A DNA stretch of 64,000 nucleotides from Paenibacillus sp. Soil750 (lineage in GTDB: Bacteria; Bacillota; Bacilli; Paenibacillales; NBRC-103111). The position numbers and the translations under genes were made by a program. Location of the stretch: the NCBI RefSeq assembly GCF_001428045.1, contig NZ_LMSD01000023.1:248001-312000 (forward strand), written 5' to 3'. Below, in pieces: positions 1 through 8,541 of this stretch. A model generated the notes under the pieces. That model worked only from the letters and a program-made list of their open reading frames with translations, was not told the DNA's origin and ran no database searches. Numbering within the stretch: position 1 is the first letter of the stretch; the number at the start of each line of letters is the position of its first letter.

Positions 1-372
1 TATGCTGCCTTGATGGGTGTGGATGCGGAGTATTATGAAGCGGCCAAAATAGACGGGGCAGGCAAGCTGCGGCAGGCCATATCGATCTCGATTCCCATGA
101 TTAAACCGATTATTATCATGATGGTCATCCTGCAAATCGGCAAAATCTTCTATAGTGATTTCGGATTATTTTATAACGTAACTCTGAATTCATCCTCCCT
201 GTATGCAACGACAGATGTGATCGACACCTTCGTTTATCGGTCACTAGTCGATATGGGCGATATTGGTATGGCGGGAGCTGCGGGGTTCTTTCAATCTACA
301 GTTGGTTTCACCTTAGTCATTTTGACGAATTTTATCGTGAAGAGAATTAATCGTGAAAATTCATTATTTTAA
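1..372 (+). CDS. ABC sugar permease, LplB type (5' end outside window)
   Basis: This is the C-terminal part of an inner-membrane permease of a carbohydrate ABC importer. Frame 1 is open from the first base, so the gene starts upstream and the ATG at base 10 is internal. The permease-ATPase coupling (EAA) loop is visible as EAAKIDGAGKLRQA near the start, followed by two hydrophobic membrane segments. The protein ends in the FecCD-unrelated Lpl-type tail NRENSLF. It is closely similar to the permease at 28182-29123, with which it shares the EYYxAAKIDGAxKxRQA loop and the ENSLF terminus. A second permease follows 12 bases downstream, so the two are co-transcribed. The family normally pairs as heterodimers and borrows a shared MsmX-type ATPase. 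The substrate cannot be read from the sequence, but an oligosaccharide is likely. Confidence 0.93.
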   Translation, partial: YAALMGVDAEYYEAAKIDGAGKLRQAISISIPMIKPIIIMMVILQIGKIFYSDFGLFYNVTLNSSSLYATTDVIDTFVYRSLVDMGDIGMAGAAGFFQSTVGFTLVILTNFIVKRINRENSLF

Positions 373-384
373 GGAGAATGTCAC

Positions 385-1293
385 ATGATGACACCACGGA
401 TTTCTAACACCCGTTCACCATTTATGCTCAGTACATGGATTATTCATGCGATTTTTATCCTCGTATGTATCGCTTGCCTGTATCCCTTTCTAGTCATTAT
501 AGGCACCTCCTTTCAGAGCGAAAGTGATATTCTGAAATCTGGATATTCAATCCTGCCGAAGAAGATCGATTTAACTGCGTATCGTGTCATTCTCCATAAT
601 CCTGCTGTCTTGCTGGGTGCGTATATGATAACGATTTATACAACGTTAATTGGGACTGTGGCAGGGCTGTGGATTACAACAAGCTTTGCCTACACGATTT
701 CAAGGAAAGATTATGCCTATCGGAAGCAGCTTTCTTTCTATGTGTTTTTTACAATGCTGTTCCAGGGTGGGCTGGTTCCTTCTTACATTTTGATGGTGAG
801 CTGGTTGGATTTGAAAAATAATCTCTTAGCCCTTATTCTCCCCTTCTTAATAACAGGTTGGCATGTGTTGTTAATGAGAGGCTTCTTACAAACGCTGCCT
901 GACGCTTTATTTGAATCCGCTAAAATAGACGGAGCCAGTGAGCTAACGATCTTTACACGCATCGTGATTCCTCTCAGTAAACCAGCGTTGGCAACACTTG
1001 GCTTATTTCTGGTATTGCAGTACTGGAATGACTGGTGGCTGACCCTATTGTATATTGACCATGAGAATAAGATGAAGCTGCAATACTTACTCATCCGAGT
1101 ACTGCGTAACATGGAGTTTCTCAATAGTGCTGAAGCGATTCAATACGGTCTGGTTAAGCCAGGACAGCAAGTTCCTAGTTTGGGTGCACGGATGGCGATG
1201 TGTATTCTTGCTGCAGGACCAATGCTGGTTATATTTCCATTCTTTCAGAGATATTTCGTGCAAGGCTTGACGGTTGGATCTGTAAAAGGTTAG
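385..1293 (+). CDS. ABC sugar permease, LplC/YtcP type
   Basis: This 302-aa protein is the second membrane subunit of the importer begun by the preceding gene. An N-terminal membrane segment is followed by the typical IGTSFQSESDI periplasmic-side loop. The EAA coupling loop is ESAKIDGASELTIFTRIVIP, near residues 175-195. The C-terminus is FVQGLTVGSVKG, the ending typical of YtcP-like MalG-family permeases. A ribosome site (AAGGAG) lies just before the ATG, inside the short gap after the upstream gene. The permease at 29136-30044 is a close paralogue of the same length, with the same WNDWWLTLLY and SAEAIQYGLVKPG segments. The binding protein follows after 85 bases. Confidence 0.95.
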   Translation: MMTPRISNTRSPFMLSTWIIHAIFILVCIACLYPFLVIIGTSFQSESDILKSGYSILPKKIDLTAYRVILHNPAVLLGAYMITIYTTLIGTVAGLWITTSFAYTISRKDYAYRKQLSFYVFFTMLFQGGLVPSYILMVSWLDLKNNLLALILPFLITGWHVLLMRGFLQTLPDALFESAKIDGASELTIFTRIVIPLSKPALATLGLFLVLQYWNDWWLTLLYIDHENKMKLQYLLIRVLRNMEFLNSAEAIQYGLVKPGQQVPSLGARMAMCILAAGPMLVIFPFFQRYFVQGLTVGSVKG

Positions 1294-1378
1294 CGAACAT
1301 TAGTAAGTCCAGCGCATGGATCTTTCGTCCTGTGTCTGTTATATATAAATGAACATCATAATCTAAGGAGGTATGTTT

Positions 1379-2935
1379 GTGAGTAGGGGAAATAAAAAGA
1401 CAAAGCAAGTTGTGGGCGGCATGGTTTCGATGGGGTTGGTGGTTTCTGTGGTTCTTAGCGGGTGTAGCTCAGATAAGAAAGAAGAACCCACTGCCACGGG
1501 CACCAGTTCAGCAGCACCCAAGACGACCGCAGCAGTCGAGCCATCGAAAGAGTTGGTGAATATTAGTTGGTATATGCGTAAACCGATTGATACGATGAAG
1601 GATCAAGAAGCCATTGAAGCGGAAGCGAATAAAACGATTAAGAACGCTGTAAACGCGAATCTGCATTTTAACTTTATTGACGCAGCAAGCTGGGAAGACA
1701 AAATGAAATTGATGTCAGCCTCAGGCGAACCCTACGATCTGGTATTTACTTCGAACTGGACGAACCCGATCGATTCGAATGTGCAGAAAGGCGCATTTCT
1801 ACCACTGGATGATCTTCTGAAGAAATATGGGCAGGATATTCTCGCGAAAGTGGATAAACGCTCTTGGAAGTCAGTGACGTATAATGGCAAGATTATGGCG
1901 ATTCCATCCCAGTCACCTTTCACAACGCCATCAGGTATTGTATTCAAAAAAGATTTGGTGACGAAGTACAATGTGGATTATAAGAAAATTAAAAATCTAC
2001 AAGATCTTGAGCCATTTTTAGAAACAATCAAGAAGAATGAACCGACAATAACGCCATTGCTTGTCACGAAAACGGTTTCAGCAGCGGGTGATCATATTGC
2101 TGACCATACCATTGTAACCAAAGGGATTCGGTACGATGAAAAAGGTGGCCAACTCGTATTGGAAATCGAGATTCCCCAATACGTCAATAATTATCGCACT
2201 ATGCACGATTATTATGTGAAAGGCTATGTCGCGAAAGACGCTGCCATTAAAACAGACTTCACAGCTGAGGCTAAATCCGGGAAATATGCGGTCATGCGTG
2301 ATTCCGGTGGATATTCAGAGGATGGTTCCAAATCGACGGCACTATTTGGTTTTCCAACTGCAGAATCGCTTGTCTACTATCCCATCATAGCAACAAGTAA
2401 TATGGTCGGAGCGGCAACAGCCATCTCCAAGACCTCAAAAAATCCAGAAAGAGCGATGGAACTGCTAAATGCTGTTTGGAAAGATAAGAAGCTCTCTAAC
2501 ACGCTTGCTTACGGGCTAGAAGGAAAGAACTATACCGTTAAATCCGGTGCCGGAACCGATGCCATGTCCGTAGAAGCGAAGAGTGGAGCGGAACAAACGT
2601 GGGCGATCTGGCATAACTGGTTAGGACCGCTTTGGGATCAATGGGATTCCAGCTGGAACTCCAAGGCTTCTCTGGAGTTAATGCAAAAAAATAATAATGA
2701 AGCCAAAACGTCGGCAATCCTCGGATTCCTTTTTAATGGGGAAGTCGTCAAATCAGAAATCGCACAAGTAAATGCTGTATATGCGGAATTGCTTCCTATT
2801 CTTATCTCAGGTGCGATGCCTGATTATGATAAATTCTTAGGCGATATGAAGCAACGATTGAAAGATGCTGGCTTGGAGAAAATTAAAGCCGAAGCTCAGA
2901 AGCAGCTCGATACGTGGAAAGCACAGAATAAGTAA
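1379..2935 (+). CDS. ABC extracellular sugar-binding lipoprotein (LplA-like, DUF3502-type C-terminus)
   Basis: This 518-aa lipoprotein captures the substrate outside the membrane for the two permeases upstream. I place the start at GTG 1379: the AAGGAGG at 1365-1371 lies 7 bases before it but overlaps the spacing needed by the ATG at 1373. The N-terminus has a charged region, a hydrophobic stretch and a lipobox (VVLSGC), so the cysteine near residue 29 should be lipidated. A Ser/Thr/Ala-rich linker follows. The C-terminal third has the WAIWHNWLGPLWDQWDS segment and the GFLFNGEVVKSEIAQVNAVY region typical of LplA/DUF3502 proteins. The lipoprotein at 30116-31672 has the same length and is clearly a paralogue, so the two importers probably arose by duplication. 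The ligand is unknown. Confidence 0.94.
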   Translation: MSRGNKKTKQVVGGMVSMGLVVSVVLSGCSSDKKEEPTATGTSSAAPKTTAAVEPSKELVNISWYMRKPIDTMKDQEAIEAEANKTIKNAVNANLHFNFIDAASWEDKMKLMSASGEPYDLVFTSNWTNPIDSNVQKGAFLPLDDLLKKYGQDILAKVDKRSWKSVTYNGKIMAIPSQSPFTTPSGIVFKKDLVTKYNVDYKKIKNLQDLEPFLETIKKNEPTITPLLVTKTVSAAGDHIADHTIVTKGIRYDEKGGQLVLEIEIPQYVNNYRTMHDYYVKGYVAKDAAIKTDFTAEAKSGKYAVMRDSGGYSEDGSKSTALFGFPTAESLVYYPIIATSNMVGAATAISKTSKNPERAMELLNAVWKDKKLSNTLAYGLEGKNYTVKSGAGTDAMSVEAKSGAEQTWAIWHNWLGPLWDQWDSSWNSKASLELMQKNNNEAKTSAILGFLFNGEVVKSEIAQVNAVYAELLPILISGAMPDYDKFLGDMKQRLKDAGLEKIKAEAQKQLDTWKAQNK

Positions 2936-2942
2936 TTGAAAG

Positions 2943-2978
2943 TTGGAACCGGGCTATTCTTCACTCGGTTCCAATTTT
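2943..2978 (+). terminator. Rho-independent terminator after the first importer operon
   Basis: A 9-bp perfect stem (TTGGAACCG with CGGTTCCAA), a 14-base loop and a TTTT run follow the lipoprotein stop codon by 7 bases. Confidence 0.75.
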
Positions 2979-3019
2979 AGATGAAAAGCAACAGATATAG
3001 GGGGAAATAGTGAATAGGC

Positions 3020-3250
3020 TTTGGAAGCGCATTCAATATGACTTATAAGGGAGCGTGATCATTTCTGCTGGACGGCGGCAGCGTGAGCTATTATGCGGGA
3101 AGCTGGTTAACGGTGGGAACTACAACTAGCGGTGAGATCAGCAAGGAATTGTTGCCTGGTACGTATACGTTTGGCATGACCTATGGAGGCGTGTACAAAG
3201 AAATTGTAGCAACCATTACAACAAATCCAACAATCGTATTTGAGATGTAA
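3020..3250 (+). pseudogene. Decayed 3' end of a repeat-tailed secreted protein
   Basis: One reading frame over this stretch encodes the same repeat found three times at the C-terminus of the giant secreted protein at 31767-38030. FNMTYKGA matches the end of one unit. After a TGA at 3056-3058 comes [14 protein letters not shown], then [18 protein letters not shown] and a natural stop at 3248-3250. In the intact protein the corresponding unit reads [14 protein letters not shown] and [18 protein letters not shown]. About 28 residues that separate these two parts in an intact unit are missing here. There is no start codon or ribosome site. The position, directly behind the lipoprotein gene, is exactly where the giant gene sits in the paralogous locus, so this is most simply the residue of a deleted homologue. 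Confidence 0.82.
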
Positions 3251-3263
3251 CCTTGTGAGGACG

Positions 3264-3296
3264 ACAAAACGAAGGTCTACGGATCTTCGTTTTGTT
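3264..3296 (+). terminator. Rho-independent terminator
   Basis: An 11-bp perfect stem (ACAAAACGAAG with CTTCGTTTTGT) with a 10-base loop lies 13 bases after the remnant's stop codon. It is probably the original terminator of the lost gene. Confidence 0.75.
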
Positions 3297-3334
3297 TACC
3301 TTATATATTGAAATTAAAAGGGAGACCAGTACAT

Positions 3335-4387
3335 ATGACAACAATTCATGCCATCGTATTTGAAAGTGCAAACAAAGTGGGCTTCGGTACATTCACATTA
3401 CCTGAAATGACTGACGATCAAATGCTTGTAAGAACACGCTATACATTTGTTTCAAGTGGTACAGAAACACGCGTCTTGGGTGGTCACTATGGTGCGTCTG
3501 ACAAATTCCCGTTAATCCCTGGGTATGCGGCTGTCGGTGAGGTGGTCAAAATGGGTGGGAACGTAAAGGGTTATCGAGTGGGTGACCTTCTGAGCTACAA
3601 TCCGCAATCGGGTCCGAAGGACATCTATTCGCAATGGGGAGGGCAGGCTAGTATGCATCTGGTTGGCGTGGAAGATAAGCCGATTCTGTTGCCAAAAGGG
3701 TCAGATCCCTTGGACTATGTCGTTAGCCAGGTGGCGGCTATCAGCTTGCGAGGTGTCATGGCAGCGCAGCCACAGCGTGATGAATGTGCGGTGGTCATTG
3801 GACAGGGGGTAATTGGAGCTTTCTCCGCGGGACTTCTAGTCAGTCAAGGATGCCGAGTGATTGCTGTTGATCTATCGGAGTCCAGACTTCAGCGTTCCTT
3901 GAGTTACGGTGTTCACGCTTGTGTTCAGGCCGCTGACCCCGATGCCTTGGAGCGGATTCTTGCTTATTGTGATGGCGGTGCCAATATCGTTATTGAAGCT
4001 TCAGGTTCCTCACAGGGCGTAGCGCTTGCACACAAGCTGATTCGTAAAACACCACATGTGTACCGGGATCCGAAAACGTATTATGTGAACCCTATTTCAG
4101 GTTCTGTCGGTCATTGGCCGCGCATTGTCTATCAAGGCACTTACATAGAGAAACTAAGTCTTGATCCAAGGGTTGATTTAAATTCGGAGGGTGTTCTCCT
4201 ACTAATGCCTGGGGACCGAGGGAACGAAGATCGGTTGAATGCCGTTGAAGCCATTCGGAGTAAAATGATTGATCCCCGGCTTTATATCGATCGCGTTGTC
4301 CCTTATACAGAAGCAGCATCAGCCTACGAACAATTGCGTTTACACCCTAATGACGTCTTCTCCGTCGTATTCGATTGGGCGCAATAA
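3335..4387 (+). CDS. MDR-superfamily dehydrogenase lacking zinc ligands
   Basis: This 350-aa protein belongs to the medium-chain dehydrogenase/reductase superfamily and probably oxidises or reduces a sugar or polyol in the cytoplasm using NAD(P). I chose ATG 3335, which has GGGAG about 10 bases upstream, over the TTG at 3308. The N-terminal catalytic domain has the family layout, but the usual zinc-binding CxTD and GHE motifs are replaced by SGTET and GYAAVGEV, and no structural four-cysteine loop is present. The Rossmann domain shows VIGQGVIGAFSAGLL, then VIAVDLSESRL. The substrate cannot be assigned. It stands alone between two terminators on the plus strand and faces the sensor-regulator gene. 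Members without zinc are often found in Paenibacillus glycan loci, which is general knowledge of the family and not shown here. Confidence 0.88.
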   Translation: MTTIHAIVFESANKVGFGTFTLPEMTDDQMLVRTRYTFVSSGTETRVLGGHYGASDKFPLIPGYAAVGEVVKMGGNVKGYRVGDLLSYNPQSGPKDIYSQWGGQASMHLVGVEDKPILLPKGSDPLDYVVSQVAAISLRGVMAAQPQRDECAVVIGQGVIGAFSAGLLVSQGCRVIAVDLSESRLQRSLSYGVHACVQAADPDALERILAYCDGGANIVIEASGSSQGVALAHKLIRKTPHVYRDPKTYYVNPISGSVGHWPRIVYQGTYIEKLSLDPRVDLNSEGVLLLMPGDRGNEDRLNAVEAIRSKMIDPRLYIDRVVPYTEAASAYEQLRLHPNDVFSVVFDWAQ

Positions 4388-4397
4388 CGTTTAAAGG

Positions 4398-4446
4398 AAA
4401 AGGCCGAACATCTAACAGATTGATCTGTTAACATGTTCGGCCTTTT
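4398..4446 (+). terminator. Strong rho-independent terminator
   Basis: A 14-bp stem beginning AAAAGGCCGAACAT pairs with ATGTTCGGCCTTTT, and an inner TAACAGAT/ATCTGTTA stem extends it. It is T-rich on the plus-strand exit, A-rich on entry, and could act in both directions. Confidence 0.85.
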
Positions 4447-4516
4447 ATGTGTATTAATCGTGGGCGACCAGCTCTCTATTGATCGGCATTGAGCCTGTGA
4501 TTGCCTGTAACAGATA

Positions 4517-4741
4517 TTAGGCTGTACAGTCGATATCTCCATACGTATTTATGATGGTGTCGATGGAAGCCTCGTATTCCTTATGAACGAAAGGATGAAA
4601 GTGGGAAACAAAGATAATCGGCGTATCAAATTTCGTCCAGCCGCCCATCATGTTTCTCGCTATTTCGTCATGCAGTCGAACAACATTCAGGCCGTTTATT
4701 TCATCGATGTGCCTCTTTTCGTTTGTTATAGGTAATAGCAT
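4517..4741 (-). pseudogene. Short remnant of an unrecognised protein (3' fragment)
   Basis: Seventy-four codons on the minus strand end in a stop and read like real protein: NGLNVVRLHDEIARNMMGG, then TPIIFVSHFHPFVHKEY. The VxRxHD and ARNMMGG pieces faintly resemble Nif3-like or metallo-dependent hydrolase tails, but I cannot name the family. The ATG at 4741 has no ribosome site and lies 14 bases behind the stop codon of the upstream regulator. The piece is therefore more likely a 3' fragment than a working gene. The rest of the gap between 4447 and 4754 shows nothing else. Confidence 0.4.
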
Positions 4742-4754
4742 TCACAGTCTGTGA

Positions 4755-7136
4755 CTAAGATTCTAAATCATTTTTCGAGAGTTTTAATTGTTGGACATTG
4801 CTTTTTAACGCATATTCTTTAGGCGTAATGCCAAAATGCTTTTTAAAGAGGCTAAAGAAATACGTTTCGTTTACAACGCCTACTTTTTCTACAATTTCAC
4901 GCACGCTGATTTCGTTCTCGGTTAAGTATTCTGCTGCTTTGGCTAGTCTTGTTTCATTAATGTAGTCGGCAACGGATAGATGCATGGCCTCCTTAAACAG
5001 ATTGCCTAGACGTCTTTGAGATACTTTCATAATAGAAGCAATGGATGCTAAACAGAGTGAAGAGTCTTGGAAGTGTGTCTTGATGTACTCAGATACCGTT
5101 TCTACGACGTAATGATTTACTTTATTTGTAATAACTCCTGACTCTGATTGCAAAGATTCTCGAATTGCGCTAATGATCGTTTCGTAGATACTATTTAAAG
5201 TCTCTTTCTCCATAAGCTGAAGTGAGAAGCTAGAGAGATCCAACATAAGTGAAGGCGTTTCTGGGTCTGAGCTGAATTCTAACGTTTTCTTTGTCGTTTC
5301 TAAGAGACGGAAAGTTGAAGCAAGCGCATTATAATAGTTGAGTTGACTAATCCCATCGAATATTCGTCTCATAGCGTCCTCAATATCAGCCAAGTTGCGT
5401 TTACGAAGGGCCTCCTGCAAATTAGTTTCTAGATTCTTGGCATATCCTGTTTTTGGATTATCTTCGTTGAGAAGTAAGGCCTTAGCATTGAGAATAGCAT
5501 TATGGCCATAGTTAAATCGATAAACACTTTGATCCAAGGCTTTATTATAGAGGATATGTAAGGAATCAATCGTTTCTGAAATAGGACTTAGTGACACTGT
5601 AAACGTAATTTTGTAAAACTGATGGACATATTGTTGTGCTTCTTGGGTTAAGGACGTCACAGAGCTTTCAAAATCTTCATCTAGGTCTGGATAGCTAACA
5701 ATTAATACAACGTGATCATCTTTTAAATCAAGTCCTTCATTGATATAAGTTCGGGAAATCCATTCCGAGGTGATGTTGATCATCGCATAGCGTATGGTTT
5801 CCTTATCTTTGGAAGAAAAACTTCGCTGGAAATCCTTGTAATTGTCTATTTTCATAAGTAAAACCGCATAGGAATTGTCTAGTGGCAAGGCTATCTTCAT
5901 TTCACGAAAAATGCTTTCCAGCTCGGCGGTACCCAATTTCAAATTTTCCGTAAGTATCCGATTTAACCAGTAGTGCTTCATCACATCCCCATATTGGTAG
6001 ATTTGTTTGTCGTAGAGCTGCAATGTTTCCATGGACTGCTTATACACATAATCCAAATAGGATATTTCATCGCCTTTGCCTCTTTGTTCGAATTTATGGA
6101 GACGTCCAGATGAAATTGTTTGTACTAAATTGCCGATAGGGCTATAGATTTTGCGGGAAATACTTACGGAAATAATAATTGCCATGACTAGGAAAATAAG
6201 TGTTATAAAGATAATGCTCGTCTTAAAACCTTGAATATACCCATATACCTCAAGGGACGGTTGAATCTTCAATAATGTCATGTTAATACTATCGATATAC
6301 AGGTAGGTTACTAAATACTGTGTGTCCATGTATTTACTTGTGAACGAACTTTCAGCATCTATAGATGAAGGTTTGTTGGTGCGACTTTCAACTTCATCCC
6401 TCAACCATTTCAATTTGACAGGATCTTCTTGATTGTCATCTTCAAGGATATAGTCCCTATGCTGATCGAGGATATAAATATTATTTCCCTGTTGCCGATC
6501 AACCCTATTAATTTGCTTAATGTTGCCAAGCAGCCATTCTGGTTTAACATTAATAACCACAGCACCGTTCGGTTTTTCAGCGTTCAGGGCAGTCTCATAC
6601 ATAAAGTAGGAAAGTACGCGTTCACTTTTGTTATCACCATTAACTACTTTGTGAATATCCCGAAAAATGGGTTTTAATTTTGGAAGTAATTGATTCGAAT
6701 TAAATAACGCTAACAGTTGAGGATCATCGAAAAAAATTGGCGACCCCGCATTATAAAATTGATCGAGATTGCGGTTATATACACTAATGGAGTGGATGTA
6801 GGGGTAAGAGGATGTTAGTGAGTTAACGACGTTATTAATGCGTGTGATGACATCTGACATATTCTCATGCTCAGCGTACATAATGGAAGTAATATTGTTA
6901 TTTAAATAGAGGGATTGCGTGAGTCGACTCATCGTTTCATTCATAATATTTGTATTGTATTTGACTTGGAGGAGAATTTTTTTACTGTTGTCGGATTCCT
7001 TGCTGATCATTAAGCTTTGTGCATTTAAATATATGATGACAGACAGAATGCCAACAATGAGTAGAACGGATGCGCTGATCCACAAGACGATTTTAAAAAG
7101 AAAGCTTTTGGAGGCAAATAAGGTGTTTAATTTCAT
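4755..7136 (-). CDS. Membrane sensor / AraC-family transcriptional regulator
   Basis: This 793-aa regulator joins an extracytoplasmic sensor to a DNA-binding domain. I start it at the ATG ending at 7136, with GGAG 10 bases upstream, because the encoded N-terminus MKLNTLFASKSFLFKIVLW aligns with that of the paralogue at 18224. Membrane segments lie near residues 13-35 and 290-312 and enclose a Cache-like sensor region. The C-terminal 100 residues hold two AraC helix-turn-helix motifs (CLASIASIMKVSQRRLGNLF and ISVREIVEKVGVVNETYFF) ending in FGITPKEYAL. The family usually activates an adjacent ABC importer or glycosidase operon in response to the sugar. It is divergent from the esterase/beta-mannosidase operon at 7435 and convergent with the dehydrogenase gene. 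Confidence 0.93.
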   Translation of the reverse strand: MKLNTLFASKSFLFKIVLWISASVLLIVGILSVIIYLNAQSLMISKESDNSKKILLQVKYNTNIMNETMSRLTQSLYLNNNITSIMYAEHENMSDVITRINNVVNSLTSSYPYIHSISVYNRNLDQFYNAGSPIFFDDPQLLALFNSNQLLPKLKPIFRDIHKVVNGDNKSERVLSYFMYETALNAEKPNGAVVINVKPEWLLGNIKQINRVDRQQGNNIYILDQHRDYILEDDNQEDPVKLKWLRDEVESRTNKPSSIDAESSFTSKYMDTQYLVTYLYIDSINMTLLKIQPSLEVYGYIQGFKTSIIFITLIFLVMAIIISVSISRKIYSPIGNLVQTISSGRLHKFEQRGKGDEISYLDYVYKQSMETLQLYDKQIYQYGDVMKHYWLNRILTENLKLGTAELESIFREMKIALPLDNSYAVLLMKIDNYKDFQRSFSSKDKETIRYAMINITSEWISRTYINEGLDLKDDHVVLIVSYPDLDEDFESSVTSLTQEAQQYVHQFYKITFTVSLSPISETIDSLHILYNKALDQSVYRFNYGHNAILNAKALLLNEDNPKTGYAKNLETNLQEALRKRNLADIEDAMRRIFDGISQLNYYNALASTFRLLETTKKTLEFSSDPETPSLMLDLSSFSLQLMEKETLNSIYETIISAIRESLQSESGVITNKVNHYVVETVSEYIKTHFQDSSLCLASIASIMKVSQRRLGNLFKEAMHLSVADYINETRLAKAAEYLTENEISVREIVEKVGVVNETYFFSLFKKHFGITPKEYALKSNVQQLKLSKNDLES

Positions 7137-7434
7137 TAATAATCTTGCTCCTTCCATGCCTTGTAGAAGTGAGAATAGCTTATATATAAGTAAAAGTAAA
7201 TATAATTTGCAAATCTTAAAGTAACCAACAAAAATCATATAGCTCATAAACGGAGCTTAATGAGCATAATTGGACCCAATGTTAACGGAATGCAACCTAT
7301 TCACTACAATTTTCGGAAGATTCGACCTAATTTACAGTATACATTCTATCGTGTGTTAGCTACGTTTAATGAAGGATTGGGCTGCTGCCAAGATGGCTCA
7401 CCATACTCGAAAGTCACATGGAGATGAATGCACA
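7137..7434. promoter_or_regulatory. Divergent control region between sensor-AraC and esterase operon
   Basis: This 298-base gap separates the two divergent genes. It holds a perfect CTTATATATAAG palindrome at 7179-7190, a plausible -10 area for the minus-strand gene. An inverted repeat GCTCAT/ATGAGC lies at 7242-7247 and 7260-7265. The TATACATTC element at 7338-7346, annotated separately, points toward the plus-strand operon. No other gene is visible. Confidence 0.55.
7312..7346 (+). promoter_or_regulatory. TATACATTC promoter-like element (variant copy)
   Basis: GGAAG at 7315-7319 is followed after 18 bases by TATACATTC at 7338-7346, and CCTA precedes TATACA by 8 bases. The same TATACATTC or TATACTTTG block and the CYTA 8 bases before it occur at 18096, 24696 and 28137, where a GGAAA lies exactly 15 bases upstream. 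The longer spacing makes this the least regular copy. It lies about 90 bases before the esterase start. Confidence 0.5.
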
Positions 7435-8532
7435 ATGGAGACAATACAGCTTCGAAATCGGTTAACGCAAGTCAAAAGTAAGCTGCAAACAGGGCAATTA
7501 ACGTTGGGTTTCATTGGTGGATCTATAACCGCAGATAGCAAAGTGATGGCGAATTGGCCGGAGCCAGTCGCGCGTTGGTTTGTTGAATCATTTCCTCACG
7601 CACGCATTACAGTGGAGAATGCAGCGATTGGTGCGACAGGCAGCGATTTGGCTGTTTTCCGTGCAGAACGGGACTTGATTAACCGTCAATGCGATCTGAT
7701 TTTCATTGAATTTGCCGTCAATGACTACAATACACCGTCTGAACAGCGGATGAGGGCGAGAGAAGGTTTGATTCGCAAACTTTTGGCAGATGGGCGTAGT
7801 GAGCTCGTTTTCGTCTATACCTACTGTCAGAAAATGTACGAGGACATGTCACGGGGGATGGTCCCTGCCAGCATCGCTGAATTCGAGGAGCTAGCCGAGC
7901 ATTACGGCATTAACACGGTTTGGGTCGGACTGCATGCCTGGCAGGAAGTGAAGAAAGGCCGAATGACCTGGGACGAATGGTTGCCGGATGGACTTCATCC
8001 TACGCATCGAGGCAGTCTGAGTTATGGACAGTGTGTAATCGACTATTTGGAAAAAGAATTGCTAACGTCTCCCGATGAGGAGAAAGCCGAAACCTATAAA
8101 CCGCTCGCAGCGCCGCTTAATAACAATCACTGGGGGCAAGTGAATACGCTTTCCTTCGACGAAGTTCAGTTGGAAGGACCATGGATGATTAGACGGGCAG
8201 CGGCTCATATGCCTTGGGTTGATCAGATTCTAAGCACATCAGCGATTGGTGCGAAGCTGTCCTTGTCGTTCACAGGCAAGGGATTGGCGTTAGCCTTCGA
8301 TTTTGGCAAAAAATCAGCGGAATTCATGTATAAGCTCGACGGAGGTCCTGCGATCACGAGTTGTCGGGATCGACCTAATTGGTGCGGAGATAGCGGCTGG
8401 TTTCGTATCTACTGGATCGCAGATGATCTGGAGGACGGACTGCATCATTTAGAGCTGGAGGTTGTTCACGGCAATAGAGAGGAATGCACGGGGACGAATT
8501 TTCATTTGGGACTTATCGGAATAGTTAAGTAA
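7435..8532 (+). CDS. SGNH/GDSL-family carbohydrate esterase (cytoplasmic)
   Basis: This 365-aa protein has the SGNH-hydrolase fold and probably removes acyl groups from sugars. I use ATG 7435, preceded by TGGAGA with a 10-base gap, since the upstream ATG at 7369 has no ribosome site. Block I is LGFIGGSITADS with Ser30 as likely nucleophile, block II is NAAIGATGSDL, block III is EFAVNDYN, and block V is LPDGLHPTH with Asp185 and His188. Residues from about 240 on form a separate beta-rich domain of unknown role, common in carbohydrate-linked members. There is no signal peptide, so it acts on imported oligosaccharides. The beta-mannosidase gene begins 9 bases downstream, which suggests deacylation ahead of glycosidic cleavage. 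Confidence 0.9.
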   Translation: METIQLRNRLTQVKSKLQTGQLTLGFIGGSITADSKVMANWPEPVARWFVESFPHARITVENAAIGATGSDLAVFRAERDLINRQCDLIFIEFAVNDYNTPSEQRMRAREGLIRKLLADGRSELVFVYTYCQKMYEDMSRGMVPASIAEFEELAEHYGINTVWVGLHAWQEVKKGRMTWDEWLPDGLHPTHRGSLSYGQCVIDYLEKELLTSPDEEKAETYKPLAAPLNNNHWGQVNTLSFDEVQLEGPWMIRRAAAHMPWVDQILSTSAIGAKLSLSFTGKGLALAFDFGKKSAEFMYKLDGGPAITSCRDRPNWCGDSGWFRIYWIADDLEDGLHHLELEVVHGNREECTGTNFHLGLIGIVK

Positions 8533-8541
8533 AGAGGTGCG

